A stretch of 64,000 nucleotides of DNA, taken from NCBI RefSeq assembly GCF_021130785.1, contig NC_060210.1, positions 180,718,501-180,782,500 on the forward strand. The letters run 5' to 3'. Source of the stretch: Homalodisca vitripennis. Lineage: Eukaryota; Arthropoda; Insecta; Hemiptera; Cicadellidae. This document shows positions 16,701-28,713 of this stretch, piece by piece. Below the pieces are notes generated by a model that saw nothing but the letters and a program-made list of their open reading frames with translations, had not been told where the DNA came from and did not search any database. The number at the start of each line of letters is the position of its first letter. Within the stretch, counting starts at the first letter, position 1. A program made the position numbers and the translations under genes.

Positions 16701-18274
16701 TTCTTGTGTAATGTTTGCCTCGCAATAATCGAGTCAGAACCTGCATGGACCTATAATAAGGACTATACACACGTTCTTAATAACATAAAGTTGTTAAATC
16801 AGAGACTATTTCATTTAATATTCACAGTACCAAGAATATTAAAATACTCATAATAAACACTGTCTGTACATAACAACTCATAGATAACATTTGTTATTAC
16901 ATGTAAATGATTCGTTAAGGATCTTTTGTTGTTCTCCCAAAATGTATACATATTTGCTCATATACATTTATTTCAGTTAAGAAATATTCTAAAATTTTAT
17001 CTCACAAATTATTTGGAAAATACAAGATATCAAATATAGTACATAGAATATTACCTTGCTTATTTTGAAAATTAATGATATATTGAATACAAAGTAAAGA
17101 TATCGTGGGAATGAAGTACGATTTTACAAAAAGTCAAAGGTGGTCGGCCTGTTATGAAATATCTGCTCTCTTCTGTTCCAGGAAACTTTGAATCCATAGT
17201 GAATTCTATCCCAATTCTGTATGAGGTAATAGACAATATGTGTACATGGTAAAAGATAATTAATTATCAGAGCCTCTCTCTCATCTCCGTCGTATCAGAT
17301 ACAACAATCTAAGAGTAAATTTCATACGACTTAGTTCCCACAAAATCAGGAACATGAAAACTAAATGAGAGATTTATAGAAGTACATTTTTCTTTACACT
17401 AAAAAATCAACTCAAGTTATTTAACCAATCTTGAGCAATAAATTGTTGATTTACAGTCGTTTTTAGAGTCCTTGATTCCAGTAAGCTCCCATGTGCTTTT
17501 TGCCTGTGGTACCAATACATTACTAGACGTACATTATGATACCTATCTCATCACAAAACAAACATAGTAGTTGAATGAGATCAGAAAAATGTAATTTATA
17601 TGAAAAAATCAATGTAAAGAACTGAATTTTCAATATTCACCTCTAGATTATTATTGATCTTGCCTATAAACTTAGTGTTAGAACAAGCTACTGAAGCCTG
17701 TTTTGACAAACTAGTGTTGACTATTTACTTCACCACCGTAAGTTTCCTTTTCTTATCAAGATACAAAGGCTACAATTGTTACCTCTCCACCAGCTAGGAT
17801 GTAGTAATATCATACAGTGTGCCTGACCCACAACATCGGCTCTGTTTGTCAGTGTACCAAAGACCTTAAGGCCCAGAATATTTAAATGTAATTGAGAACT
17901 TCTTTGAATTATTACATTATGCCTTGACGTTACCACTCTTAGGGAGGGGGGAGAACCTACTGGTGAAGTTGAAAGGAAGTAAATTAGGAATTTCCGACTA
18001 TTGAACAAGGGATTGGAAAGTGGCTTAGGAGTCAAAAGAAAGGAAGAGGGATTAAAATAGTAAGAGGAATGGGAAAGGAGATAACAAAATATGACCTGTT
18101 ACAGGATTAGAATCTTGCACGGCATCTATTTAGTTCGACATATTATCAGTTGTAATACAGGGTTACTCTGTAATTGTGTGTTTTACGTATATCATTTTTT
18201 TTATAACAAATCCATATATTGGTACTTATGAGATTGAATGATATTGAGGCATGATTGTTACTCTTGAAACTGAC
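13776..18274 (-). other. Presumed intron side of the SLC16-like exon
   Basis: This lies immediately downstream, in the minus direction, of the splice donor at 18273-18274, so it is inferred intron. I looked on the minus strand for the next transporter exon and saw none. The 101-codon frame at 17730-18035 (minus) and the 79-codon frame at 16614-16853 (plus) show no family motifs. Purine-rich sequence at 17940-18080 and a run of ten or more T near 16000 are the only features of note. Confidence 0.4.
18269..18274 (-). other. 5' splice site of the SLC16-like exon
   Basis: On the minus strand the exon ends ...ACACAG followed by GTCAGT, a good match to the animal donor consensus. In the same frame the reading runs into intronic codons (Gln-Phe-Gln-Glu, then stop), supporting splicing here. 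Confidence 0.7.
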
Positions 18275-18599
18275 CTGTGTCTGTGATGGACGTCGTGAAC
18301 CTCCTGGCGGTCGGCTCCAGTAGAACTCCCCAGGACAGCTGCAGCCCGTGGTGCAGAAGATGGACCAGCACCGAGGCCACGACCACCACCCACCCCCAGT
18401 CACCCTCCAGGTAGTAGTGACGGGTAAGTGTGGCGGCCTTCTTGGGGTCGATGGCCACGCTGAGGCCACTGTCCTGCTGCCCACTGTCCGGCGGCTTGGC
18501 GGCCTTCTCGTTGAAGTTCGCGTCCAGTTTAGTCTTAGTGCGGCCATTGTTCTCGATCTGCACCACGACCAGTGGCCACGTGTTGCTGCGGTTCAGCAT
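18275..18599 (-). CDS. Monocarboxylate transporter-like (SLC16/MCT) first coding exon, partial
   Basis: Encodes the N-terminal cytosolic tail and first transmembrane helix of a probable proton-linked monocarboxylate transporter of the major facilitator superfamily, a plasma-membrane carrier. The key evidence is EGDWGWVVVV at about residues 65-74, followed by a hydrophobic helix ending SWGVLLEP. This matches the family signature before helix 1 ([D/E]-G-x-W-G-W), with D where most members have G or S. The start is taken as the ATG at 18597-18599; an in-frame stop at 18657-18659 excludes a more upstream start unless a splice intervenes. The exon ends CAG|GTCAGT, giving a phase-1 junction after Ser-Ile-Thr-Asp-Thr. 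About 108 residues are present, against roughly 450-700 for the family. The remaining exons were not found. The exon is GC-rich relative to its flanks, as expected for constrained coding sequence. Confidence 0.8.
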
Positions 18600-18659
18600 G
18601 TCACTGCAGACACGACACTCGCGGTATACAGCACTCCTCACTTCCACAATAGTTCGTCA

Positions 18660-21600
18660 ACGGCCGACAACGCTCACGGTGAAACCTGCTTACTTATCTA
18701 TTAAAATCACAAAGTTGAACTTGGTTTTAACTCATAAATATAATTTATATTTTTTGAAATAGTTTGTGTGATTCTCGCATTAGAATAAATGAAAAGTACC
18801 GATGAGCTCTCCACAAAACATAAAATGTCCGGGTTGAATGCTTTAAAAGTGTTAAAAGAGTCGTAAACTATAAATGGGATTAAACTAAAGCAGATTTCGC
18901 TCGTTTTATCTTCTTTAGGGTGTATGAAGTTTTCAATGGGATAGTAAACATTATAATTATTATAAACTGTAAACTTGCCGTTCCAACTTTTGTTTTGAAG
19001 GCAACCGAGCTAGTAGTTACAGTAGAAGTTCGACCAAAACAAATGTGAAGTTTCTCTCTTATCTAGGGAAAGCGTGTAATAACTAAGACAACAGCACTTT
19101 GAATTACTTTATGGGCCAAAAACTCGGCAAGAGTCAAAAAGTGGAAGGGCTGACCATAACAGTTTGCATAAATAAAGCCAACGCCCTCTTTACGCTTTCA
19201 AAGGGACATTTGTGGGGAAATACCAGTCCTAGTAAAGTCAGCATTTCCAGCTCTGGTCTTATTTTACAAATATTTCTAAGTATAAGTATTTTTTAAGTAT
19301 AATTCTTTATACATTTATTTTTTTAACGTCATTGTTAGTGAAATTTACAAATTTAAAAAATCCATCGCTCGTTTCTTACAATAAAGTAGTTAAATATAAA
19401 AACAATGATTTTTATTTGTATAAACAGTTTTATAATTATTCCATGAATTAATTAATACAGAATTTAAATCTTCTTTTTGTATAAAGTTTAAGTAATCAAT
19501 GAAGTAATCAATATTATATATCCTGTAGTTTACAAAATCATAATTTTAGGGCTTGACTTCAAATATGAAAGTTCTTAGTGTTTCAACACGGGTTTGAATT
19601 AGTTGTATGCATTATAATTCGCTTGTTTTTTTTTTTCAAAAAATTGAATACATTTTTAAACAAAATATATCTAAACACGTATATAAATAAATTAATATTT
19701 CCGCAATTTTTGCATAATCTTAAAACCTTAAATAAACTCTTTACATTATTTAACACATCAGAATTTATTGTAAAAATATATTATGATTGCACTAGAGTTC
19801 ATAAAACCAAGGCTCCGAAACCCTTTCTCCCTTTAGCTTTCCCTAAACGTGTAAATAATAAAAACGTGTATTTTTTCGGGCAGTTTAATTTATAAGTAAA
19901 GAGGAAATGGTTTTTGTTAGTTTATAAGCACTCAAAACTTTGGGCCGTGTGGAACACATTAACAGTCAAAATACCCTCTATTTTATTTTGTTTTTCTTTC
20001 TTTTAGATTCCAAACACTATTAATAGTGAGTTATTACATTTTGACACATTGAAAGATATGTTAACGGTTTAATGAAATCAATTAATAAAAATTAAAAACT
20101 ATACCTTAAATAAAAAATGTATTATTTTTCGACAGTTGCTATGGTAAAATATTCTGATTTTCAAATGAACTTATTAATAGAAATAGCTACTTGCATGTAT
20201 AAACACTCCATAAGTGATTACTTCTCTGCTATCTTTACAAATAAGAAGAAATACAATTTATAAATGCTTTGTTACTCTTCAAAAATGTAAAACTGATGAT
20301 AAAACAAGTAATATAATCATTATCAAATATCGTCCTCAAAGTTTTAATTGTTTAATAATTGAAAACAGGGGTTTTATATTACTTTACTTAATTCCTGAAA
20401 TTTGGTACATTATGAAACATTACATGCAATATCAATAAATTTAATTTTTTAAGCTGTTTTTACATAAATGTTTTATATATTGAATATAATAATGATAATA
20501 TGTCAGTAATCTTATATCTCAGACCGGTCGACATGATTATTGAGTTAAACTCAGCTCTAAACTATTTATTTTCTTAAACTAATGAGCCCATACTAATCGT
20601 CCACCACATAAAGATGTTCCAGTATTGTATATTTATCTATAAAATCAATTATTACTTTGTACATAATCTGTCTAATATAGATAAAAATAACCTCACGAAC
20701 AATATTATTTCATACAAATTGATTTGTCATATTTAATTATATATTATTATACATATATTCCATAATTAATAGAGCAGTCTTAGAATAAAACTTGTATTCT
20801 TTGTTTTATTTATTTGCTTTATATCCGTGGAAAACTAAATTTCAGTGGTAAACTTTTGCTTATTTGATGGCAGGATGACTGTAATGACGATTATTATAGT
20901 AAATTTAGTCTTGAATACTTGTTTGAATGCCTATGAATTTTATGCATTATATAGTAAACCCTTCTTTAAGGATAAAATAAAGGCATTTTGTGAGAGTAAA
21001 ATGATGGAAAAAATCACACGACACAAGAGACAGAAAATATCAAAGTTAAACTTGTGTTTGACACGGAAGAAAAAGACAGTTTACGGAGTTATTTTGTTCC
21101 AGGTGAACTACCAGAGGAGTGTCTAAACTTTAGTTTCCGCGAAACAATGAGTAAGACTGTGGTAACTTAGATAGAATTATTGGTCTAGTATTCGAGAGCC
21201 AGTCTGCATTGTATGAGCCCTCAACCTGATTTCTTTTTTTTCAATATAGGAATTTTCCTTAACAAAGGAATTGTACGTCAGACACGCTGGTTTGAAAATG
21301 TTTAAGGAGAAATCTTTTTATCGATTTCGAGTAAACCCAGGTTGTGTGCCTATAAAATGCAATAAACTCTCGGCTCCTGGACTTTTTAGCTGTATGCTTA
21401 TAATGAGTTGTAACATACACCATACACTGTATTAGTAAGCACCTAGGATTAATTAATATAACATCAATCTGTTTGTAACACGATCAAAGAAATGTTAACA
21501 TTTTGTAACACGTGTACCGTTTGTAACACGATCAGTCACCACGCTATGTTACACCTTCTGAAACTTCCTACAAAGTATAAAATATGACACTACTTATAAC

Positions 21601-22744
21601 CAACTTAATCGAACATTTTTCATAAATATAAAATCATAAATCATTGTTTTTCTGGTTTGTAAAAATCTAACTAAAAGTTCTAAATCAAATGATTATGAGT
21701 AAATTAGACAAATTTAAGATAAAAGGTGGAGAAGTTATAAGCATTAGTCGAGTGGTGCACGAGTTATTCTACTTAATACAGTACTTTAAATTGTCATGAT
21801 AAAAAAATGTCATGACAGCGTGAAGCAATGAAAAACTGAATAGATGACGACAACAAACGGAAAGGACATAAGAGTGAAGAATGCGGTAAGTGGTGAGGGA
21901 AATCGTAATGTAACTATAAATGTAATTTATTCTAAATAAGACATTACTCTGTATTTGCTTGTTATATCGGATTTTTTATAGGAATTCATATTCTAAAATG
22001 ACAATGTACTTACAAAAACAAAAACGTACATAAAATATTTCAACACCAACCATTTTATTCCTGAAAGTAAAAAAACAAAAGTTAGCTCGACGTCCGTGCT
22101 TAATAGACTTCTGAGTAAAACGCATTTCAGCGTAGTTTCTCCTTAGTTTTAACTACCTTTTGTGTTATATTTGATAAACGTATTAAAAATTATTCTGCTG
22201 TATATATATTAGACATATTTGCTACATTAGTAAATTAATATAATGTTTTAAACGCTTTTAGTTTTAGTAATGCAAAATAAGTGATATTATTTCCTAAAGG
22301 ATTAGGTAACACCACTGTAACGTAACGGGACGACCATCGGCTTTCTAAGCTTGGTGGGAGTATATTATGTACATATAATTCTCTCACGCACTTACAACTT
22401 TTGAATACTACAAAATTTGAGTATGAAAAACTTAAACACTAAATACTTCCACCACTTAAAAACTTAATTTCGAGAAGTAAAGATTTTAAAGCGAATAAAA
22501 TAGAACAGTGTCACTGTTCAAGCACCAACTTGTTGATTCTTCTCAACATCTATTATCAATTCTGTACTAAATTCGCGATAGACTTATTATAATTCATAAA
22601 CGTATTTACAGTTCTTTCATATAGAAAAATCCATTTAACTATCAAGAATGGATTATTAATGAAAATCACGCAATCTACTTAATTTTATCCATAGCATGAA
22701 ATTATTTTTTAAAAATATATATTAACTACCGAACAAATCACTGT
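18660..22744. other. Upstream non-coding region
   Basis: No second gene was recognised. It may contain the 5' UTR exons or promoter of the SLC16-like gene, but no TATA box or acceptor could be assigned with confidence. The 105-codon (19578-19895) and 93-codon (20845-21126) frames are motif-free. A cluster of repeated tttgtaacacg words lies at 21471-21548 (listed separately). Confidence 0.4.
21471..21548 (+). repeat. Clustered TTTGTAACACG words
   Basis: Three copies of tttgtaacacg, two extended to tttgtaacacgatca, occur within 78 bp, followed by a related atgttacac. Close spacing of an 11-15 bp word could be a cluster of protein-binding sites or the remains of a tiny tandem duplication. Function is unknown. 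Confidence 0.45.
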
Positions 22745-22967
22745 TGTAGAAGGACCGCCGACTGATAGTCACTGGTCGCACACAACGCTCACAAAGCGCA
22801 CGCTGACGGTAGCGTCGGGACGCTCACTGCACGATACGGCACGTAGCGTCGCGCCCCGGCCCACACACTGACGTGGCGTCGCGTCGCGCACTGCCCTGCC
22901 TCAACACAGTCCCGTGTGGCCGTGCGTGCGCGCGCATCGCAGCTCTCCACGTGCCAGCAACGTAAGC
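22745..22967 (+). promoter_or_regulatory. CpG-rich putative promoter and untranslated first exon
   Basis: About 30 CG dinucleotides fall in roughly 220 bp, in a window where CG is otherwise scarce, with a sharp boundary to AT-rich DNA on both sides. The island contains an E-box (cacgtg at about 22949) and ends on the plus strand in caac|gtaagc and aagc|gtaagt, two overlapping sequences that both match the 5' splice-site consensus (cuts after 22961 or 22967). There is no ATG-led coding frame. I infer a promoter with a non-coding first exon reading rightwards. The downstream exons are not visible, and a bidirectional role for the SLC16-like gene 4 kb away on the minus strand is possible, although no good minus-strand donor was seen. 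Confidence 0.5.
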
Positions 22968-22979
22968 GTAAGTAATGAG

Positions 22980-23710
22980 TGTTTATTGATTAACTGTGGC
23001 ATCTTTAATTACGTTTACATAATAGAAAATTGTTGTTTAGGTTAAAATATAAATGCAAAGAGAAGTGCGAAACTGTCTGCAGGTTCATTTTGTTACCGAT
23101 ACACCTTATAAAAATTCAAAATTCTTCTCTGATCCTGTAAGAGTGTTAGCCTACACATACAACAAAATTTCAGTAATCAAGTTCTAAATAATAAAAAAAC
23201 AAAATTAGTCTGGCTGAATACAGAATAAAGAAATGGCCATCTGTTCGAAAATTCTTCAGTGGAAAGATTATAACAAGAACGTAATTTCTTTTTACTGTTG
23301 AATCGCAGTAGGAAAACAATTTGTACATATTAAAATATCAATGGCAGTTTGCCAACTAGGTTTAATGCCAGCAACATGAGAAAAAGTACCCACTATTTAT
23401 GAGCTAGATTTAACTATATGATAAAACTCAATTTAACCCTTCATTTCCTTAAAATAAAACAACTACATACATTGCTCTGTTTTCTTACAGTTTTTAATGC
23501 ATAAACCCACGCTAAACGAACTCGTTTGCAAAATGTTCAGTGTGGATTTATAACTTCATTCAAGGAAATTAATGTCAATTCTTCATATAATCCTCACAAA
23601 ATGAAGCTAAAGAATTGTAGTTTTTAAACTTTAAAAGTTCTATTTTGGTTTATATTTTATATACTGTGATATAATTACATTACAAAAGAGTACATTAGTA
23701 CTATAACACT
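22980..23710. other. Non-coding stretch, possible intron
   Basis: AT-rich sequence following the putative splice donors. No exon or repeat was recognised. Confidence 0.4.
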
Positions 23711-23711
23711 G

Positions 23712-23713
<2 letters not shown>

Positions 23714-23795
<82 letters not shown>

Positions 23796-23820
23796 GTGTG
23801 TGTGTGTGCGTGTGTGTGTT
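23714..23820. repeat. (TG)n microsatellite
   Basis: About 50 TG units with two cg interruptions near the right end. Confidence 0.95.
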
Positions 23821-24234
23821 TTACGCTATAATGGTTAGTGTGTTTTGTGTATTTACATATACATGAATATTTGTATGAATGGATAACAGCTCTTTAAAAT
23901 CTATAGTTTATTAATTACTGGTTAAACAAGCATGTTAGCAAATAGTTTTAAATTATATTTAAAAGGCTGGTCAACATTAATCACGCCATAAATCTATTTT
24001 AATACTCTTCCAAAAAGAAAGGTCCTTCATTAAAGGTAATGATGAAATAACCATTACAAGATCTGGGTATTGCAACTAACTTCTGTGTCGTTGATAACTA
24101 TCTGCAAGTTTTAAACTGAGTAAATTTCATACTGAAAAATAATCTTTAATCCAAAGTGAGCGGTTGTAATGTGAAGATAGTAAACTGTGTGTTTTTTATT
24201 CCATTTAATTGTGTTTAATGCATAACCGAATGAG

Positions 24235-24410
24235 CAGACATATAATAGCCTCCCTTTTAACCGGCCTACATTATACCGGTCACTATTTTAACTTAATCCA
24301 CTTTTTTTGTGTTTGTGTTGTTTTCAGAACATCTATAGCCTTTTAACCGGCCACCTTTCAACCGGTCACTATTTTAATCGGCCTGTTATGAAAGCAACTG
24401 CATCATTTAA
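24235..24410 (+). repeat. Imperfect short tandem repeat with ccggt/accgg core
   Basis: The phrase agcctcccttttaaccggcc / accggtcactattttaa recurs two to three times at about 24247-24395. A related tcggcctgttatgaaa occurs both here (24377) and at about 17145, so the unit may be dispersed. No coding potential. Confidence 0.5.
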
Positions 24411-24864
24411 CCAGCAACTTTTAAATAAGACTCTGTATTAATCTGTCGTGACTGTTCAGAAATGAACCATGGATATATTTTAACTAAACTCTAAAAATCA
24501 TACGGGTCTATTGTAATATACGTTATTGAAAGCTTTCCTCCATATTAAGTGTTGAATTCGCTTTTGTTCGTCAAGACTATATCTTAAATATATAAATTTA
24601 ATGTTTGGGAAACCGTAATATAGTGAGTTATAGAGCAAATCTATTTATCCGGCCAAATCGTTGTCATGTTGGACCTACAATCTAAAGGTAACCGGATAAG
24701 ATGGAAGCTACTGATTTTTATTTACAAGAGATTAATATCAGGTCAACAAACTTTAAATTTATTTAAAAACTATAGCATCAAGGTACCCTCGGGTCCACAA
24801 GCAATTTTCAAAATCTTAAGTATTCTTCTTAGTCAAAAGCATTTCTGATGTAATATTATGGAAC

Positions 24865-25085
24865 TCAGTGGCGTATTATCGCCTTATCCATGCAGGTTTA
24901 GCGCATGGAATAAGATTCAAGGGAGGTTGTTCCAAAAACAAAATGGAGCGTGTTTTCAAACTCAAAAAAGCTGTCAGAGTAATTGGAAAGTTGAATTACA
25001 GAGAGTTATGCAAGGAATCTTTTAAAGAGCTTTGGTTTGTAGTCAAGATGTCTTCGTTCAAAAAACGTATACTCACCATTGTTAT
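24865..25085 (+). pseudogene. Jockey-type LINE reverse transcriptase C-terminal fragment
   Basis: The translated frame contains AYYRLIHAGLAHGIRFKGGC followed by RVFKLKKAVRVIGKLNYREL and CKESFKEL. This is the conserved block just after the catalytic part of Jockey/I-group non-LTR reverse transcriptases (usual form: YY...HSHLSYGI..WG, then LQKRAVRII, then ESC...F..L). After SFKEL the similarity decays (KMSSF where SLYI.E is usual). Neither the catalytic domain nor the 3' end is present, so it is an isolated fragment of about 70 codons, apparently lying inside or against the RTE-tail repeat that starts near 24760. Confidence 0.75.
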
Positions 25086-25129
25086 CTACTTCTTGTCAAA
25101 GATATTTCATGTGCCATAGTTGTTTTATA

Positions 25130-25880
25130 ACAAAAAGCGTATGTATAAATTCACTTCCGGTATTTTCAGAGTTTAGTTTGCGTTATTGCAATCAAGAAAA
25201 TATATACATATGTAGGTCTCGGAAACCAAGTTAGATTAAAAAGTGTGTACTTCTGACCTACGCGATAATTTTGATACTTTAATTTTTTCCTATTTTTATT
25301 CCGATCAAGTTATCTTAAAAAAACTACTTCGGTGAAAAAGCATCTAATTCCGTGGCTAATGTTCCGATTCCGGTATAAGACGAAGAGTGGTGAAAATTTC
25401 TTAAAATGTAGAGCGTTGTTGGATTATTTTGATCCAACATTTCAAAATAATCGCTTTTAGTAATTTTTGCTTAATAGATGACTTGTTGTTTTTCGGACGA
25501 TTCCTGTTTGTGTCTGTCCTGATTCTAAAGCCACATTCAAAATATCATACATAATGCCAAGGAAGCCAACCAGTCTTAAATACATTCACAGCTTTGTTCA
25601 TTAAGGTAGGCTTTACATATAAATATAAATAACAGTTTAATGTTATTTCTATTGGATTAGATAGTTAAAATTTGTTACTAGTGCAATCTGTAGTAAAAGT
25701 GAGATAATAACTTTATATTGGAGATTGCATTATATTATTGATCAAGTACTGTATATTTAATATTTTCTAAAATTTAAATGTAATCAAATGTTTCTTAACA
25801 GCTGTTTTCTGTCAGTAAAATTTGGATAAATTCCTAAATATTATTAGTTTGTCCAGGCGTTCTCGAGATTAAGCTTATTC
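25130..25880 (+). repeat. LINE-derived repeat B with RTE-like 3' tail, copy 1
   Basis: Segments here recur in the same order at 33820-35155: a tttcaaaatc block (24805) followed by gatgtaata.gatgga-like sequence, a (g)atcaagaaaatatatac motif, ttactagtgcaatct, a gatcaag.actg.at motif, a tttctaaaatt.aaatgtaa motif, and a tail of gtccag.cgttctc.ag followed by attcatttttat. A tail of this form is typical of RTE-type LINE 3' ends in insects. No RT is preserved, so this is a 3'-UTR-like or non-autonomous derivative. Confidence 0.6.
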
Positions 25881-28636
25881 ATTTTTATTTATTAGATTAG
25901 AAGCAAACTCAAGTGAGTTACATTGAACGTGAATCGTTGAACAAGCAACTTTAGTAATGATTGACAACTTTAGGAAGAGTTAATTACGCGATAGTAATCA
26001 AGTAACGCCTTCTTGTGACTTGCTGGGAGTTCCTCCCTCCCCCCCCCCCACCAAGGAGTGTTACTCCTACGATCGTGTTGCGTGTGCTGCGGATGCTCCC
26101 TAACTTTAATAACGATTTCCTCATCACGGATCGTTATCGTATTTCTGTAGTGTGGAAACTTAACTCCCTTGCATTAAACAGATTTTGTAATTTAACCAAT
26201 TGTATTAAGTTTTAAATATATAATATATGCTAGGTACAAACAAAATAATTTGCAATACGTTATTTTTATCCATAAGATTGTTCCAAAACGTTATACATTG
26301 TGTTGTCTATAACCAATATCATACCGATGTTTTAAAATTTTACTATAATTCTAAATCATATCTTTGGTACATTATTTACATTTAAATCTACGGTAATTCT
26401 TCAGATCTATTAATCGGTATGATTGCTTACTCTAACACCAAACCTAACGATTATAGAAACTTTCAATGTTATTTTAGGGTATATACGCACATTCTACAGA
26501 AGCCAAATTTTCTTATATTTTAAAGTTCATTACATGAGAACATACGTTTCGTAAAAATGGAATAGGTACATTAAATTTAACCAAGTGGAACTCTAAAAGC
26601 ATACGGCAAGAAAACTTCTTATGTAATATAAAATGCAGTACATCGAAATAATAGCTGTAAATGCACTTGGTTCAGAAATGAACTTTGAAATCGTTTCTTC
26701 AGGTCAGCAAGGTTTGGATGTAATGTCCTAGACTATTGCTGGGGCGAAATAAAAGGAAATGTTCCAAGACGAAGCTGAGAATCGTGTTGACTTTGTGTAA
26801 CAACTACCGAGACAGTTGGTTGTCGACAGACGTTTTTTAAGCTTTTATTACTAGAGGAAAGTACACGTACACTTACATATCAATATATCATTATATATGC
26901 CTCATATATTGTTTACGTTTTCTATTGTGATATTGCTTTATAAATTAGTGTTTATCCTAATATAAGATATAGTTTACACAATTAAAAGTAATACTCTAAA
27001 ACTATGATTTCACTTAACGTCATGAAGAATTCTCCGTCAATAATGATCATTTCAAATCTAAAACCACTAACGTTTAACAAATATTCAACGTTTGAATCTT
27101 AACCATATCATTATACCTTACTGCAAAAATAAAATAACTGTCTGTTAATGATCATTTAAATTTATGAAAGTTGTAATCTATTAGTATTTTAGAAATTTTA
27201 TGAATCAATAGAAATATGGATAAAGATTTCTTTCTGGGGACAACTTTCATTGAACAAATTCTGGTAAACATTGACTTTTTCAACCACTATTCCCAATTCA
27301 AAAATATTTTTCATTTTATAAACAATTTTAAGAGACGTGGTCTCTTGCCCAGGCCCATTTCGCCCATTCTTAGTCAGACGAAAAAAACAGTAAGAAATAC
27401 GTTACCACCGTAAACGACAAAATATGTGAGTTTAAAATTATTTATTGAAGAGAAAATGTTTGAACTCGGAGTGGAAGGCAAATTTCATCGTAGCCCAAAT
27501 TCTATTCCTAAATTTATTAGTATACTTAGATATTACAAATTACTTGTAATTCCTCTACGTACTTATCGGTATATTGTATTTAAATTATAAACTGCAATAA
27601 TTTTTTTATATGAGAAATTTGTAAAGCAATATTTATACTTTACTAGCTGTGTCCTCCACCAACCCTGGCTTTGTACGTGTTTTTTGTACGTTCTTTGTGC
27701 AATCTCTTTCCAATGGCATCCCAAATATTCCTGAGAAAAGTTATTGTTCTTTGAGAATATCCCATCTTCAAACTTTTATAGTTGAGAGACTGAAAGTCCA
27801 CGAACAAGACCTGTCTACTAAGAGCTCCTACGAAGTAACAGAAATGTCTTGGTAGAATGTTCCAGAGACGAAACTTCTGTGTATAAGATACTACTAACAG
27901 CAGCTATATTTGACATTATTGAATTATAGGGTTTAGTATTAAAATTTTAATAGCTATGTGTATGAAGTTCCCGAAATACCTTTAAATACATATTTCAACT
28001 TAAATATTGTACATACAGATGGGATGATGATTAAAATTGTGCCAGTAAAACTAACTAACTATGTCAAGATTCCTTTGTGTCTCCAAACTTGGCGCTGAGT
28101 TTTCCAATTTTAAGTACTGAAATTCCTCATTCTTTTCAACTTTCGCAATCATAAACTTTGAGACATTTCAGTTCCTTTGATATGTATTTGAACAGTTCTC
28201 TTAACAATTAATTTATATCGTGCTGAATTCATCTTTCAGATGATATATGTGTTAAAAAATTGGCTCTTCGGTGTTGTTAAATGTATCAATGGGCGATGAT
28301 ACATATTTTGATACTATGAGATAAACTTATTAGAATCAACTTAATTCTGAACAAAACAAAATTACAAATTCTATTTATTTTTAATTAACATCTAATTGCT
28401 CTTTAGTCATCCTGCACACATTGCTATCGATTGCACCAATATTGGTGACTAAAAGTTTATTGTGTCTAATACCTTGGAGAAGGCTTGCTCTGTCAAAAAA
28501 GGTACTATCGACAGAAATTTAGTTCTCTTAGTAGTCATTAATTTTTATTTATTACAATTGATTGTAAAACGTAAGCCTACAGAATATGTCAAAATTGGCA
28601 ATTTTTGATTGATATACCTGTGAAACTTTAATAACG

Positions 28637-28640
<4 letters not shown>
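25881..28640. other. Non-coding stretch
   Basis: No gene was recognised. A ten-cytosine run occurs at 26041-26050. Around 27640-27860 a less AT-rich stretch starting tttactagctgtgtcctcc resembles the start of dispersed insect repeats of the type (ta)ctagctg..cc, but this is weak. Its 68-codon frame has no motif. Confidence 0.4.
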
Positions 28641-28687
<47 letters not shown>

Positions 28688-28713
28688 TTATTTATTTATT
28701 TATTTATATATAT
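28641..28713. repeat. (TA)n / (TTTA)n compound microsatellite
   Basis: About 20 TA units followed by several ttta tetranucleotides and a short return to TA. Confidence 0.95.

Noticed and set aside
17730..18035. 101-codon minus frame as a second transporter exon
   Set aside because: No helix pattern or transporter motif; the reading frame continuity appears accidental.
18258..18647. Longer version of the transporter frame starting at GTG (18645-18647)
   Set aside because: GTG is not a normal animal start, and an in-frame stop lies just upstream at 18657; the ATG at 18597-18599 is preferred. The last residues past 18275 are intronic.
18146..18762. Overlapping open frames of 110-133 codons on both strands at the SLC16-like exon
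   Set aside because: Shadows in other frames of a GC-rich real exon; only the frame with EGDWGW shows family signatures.
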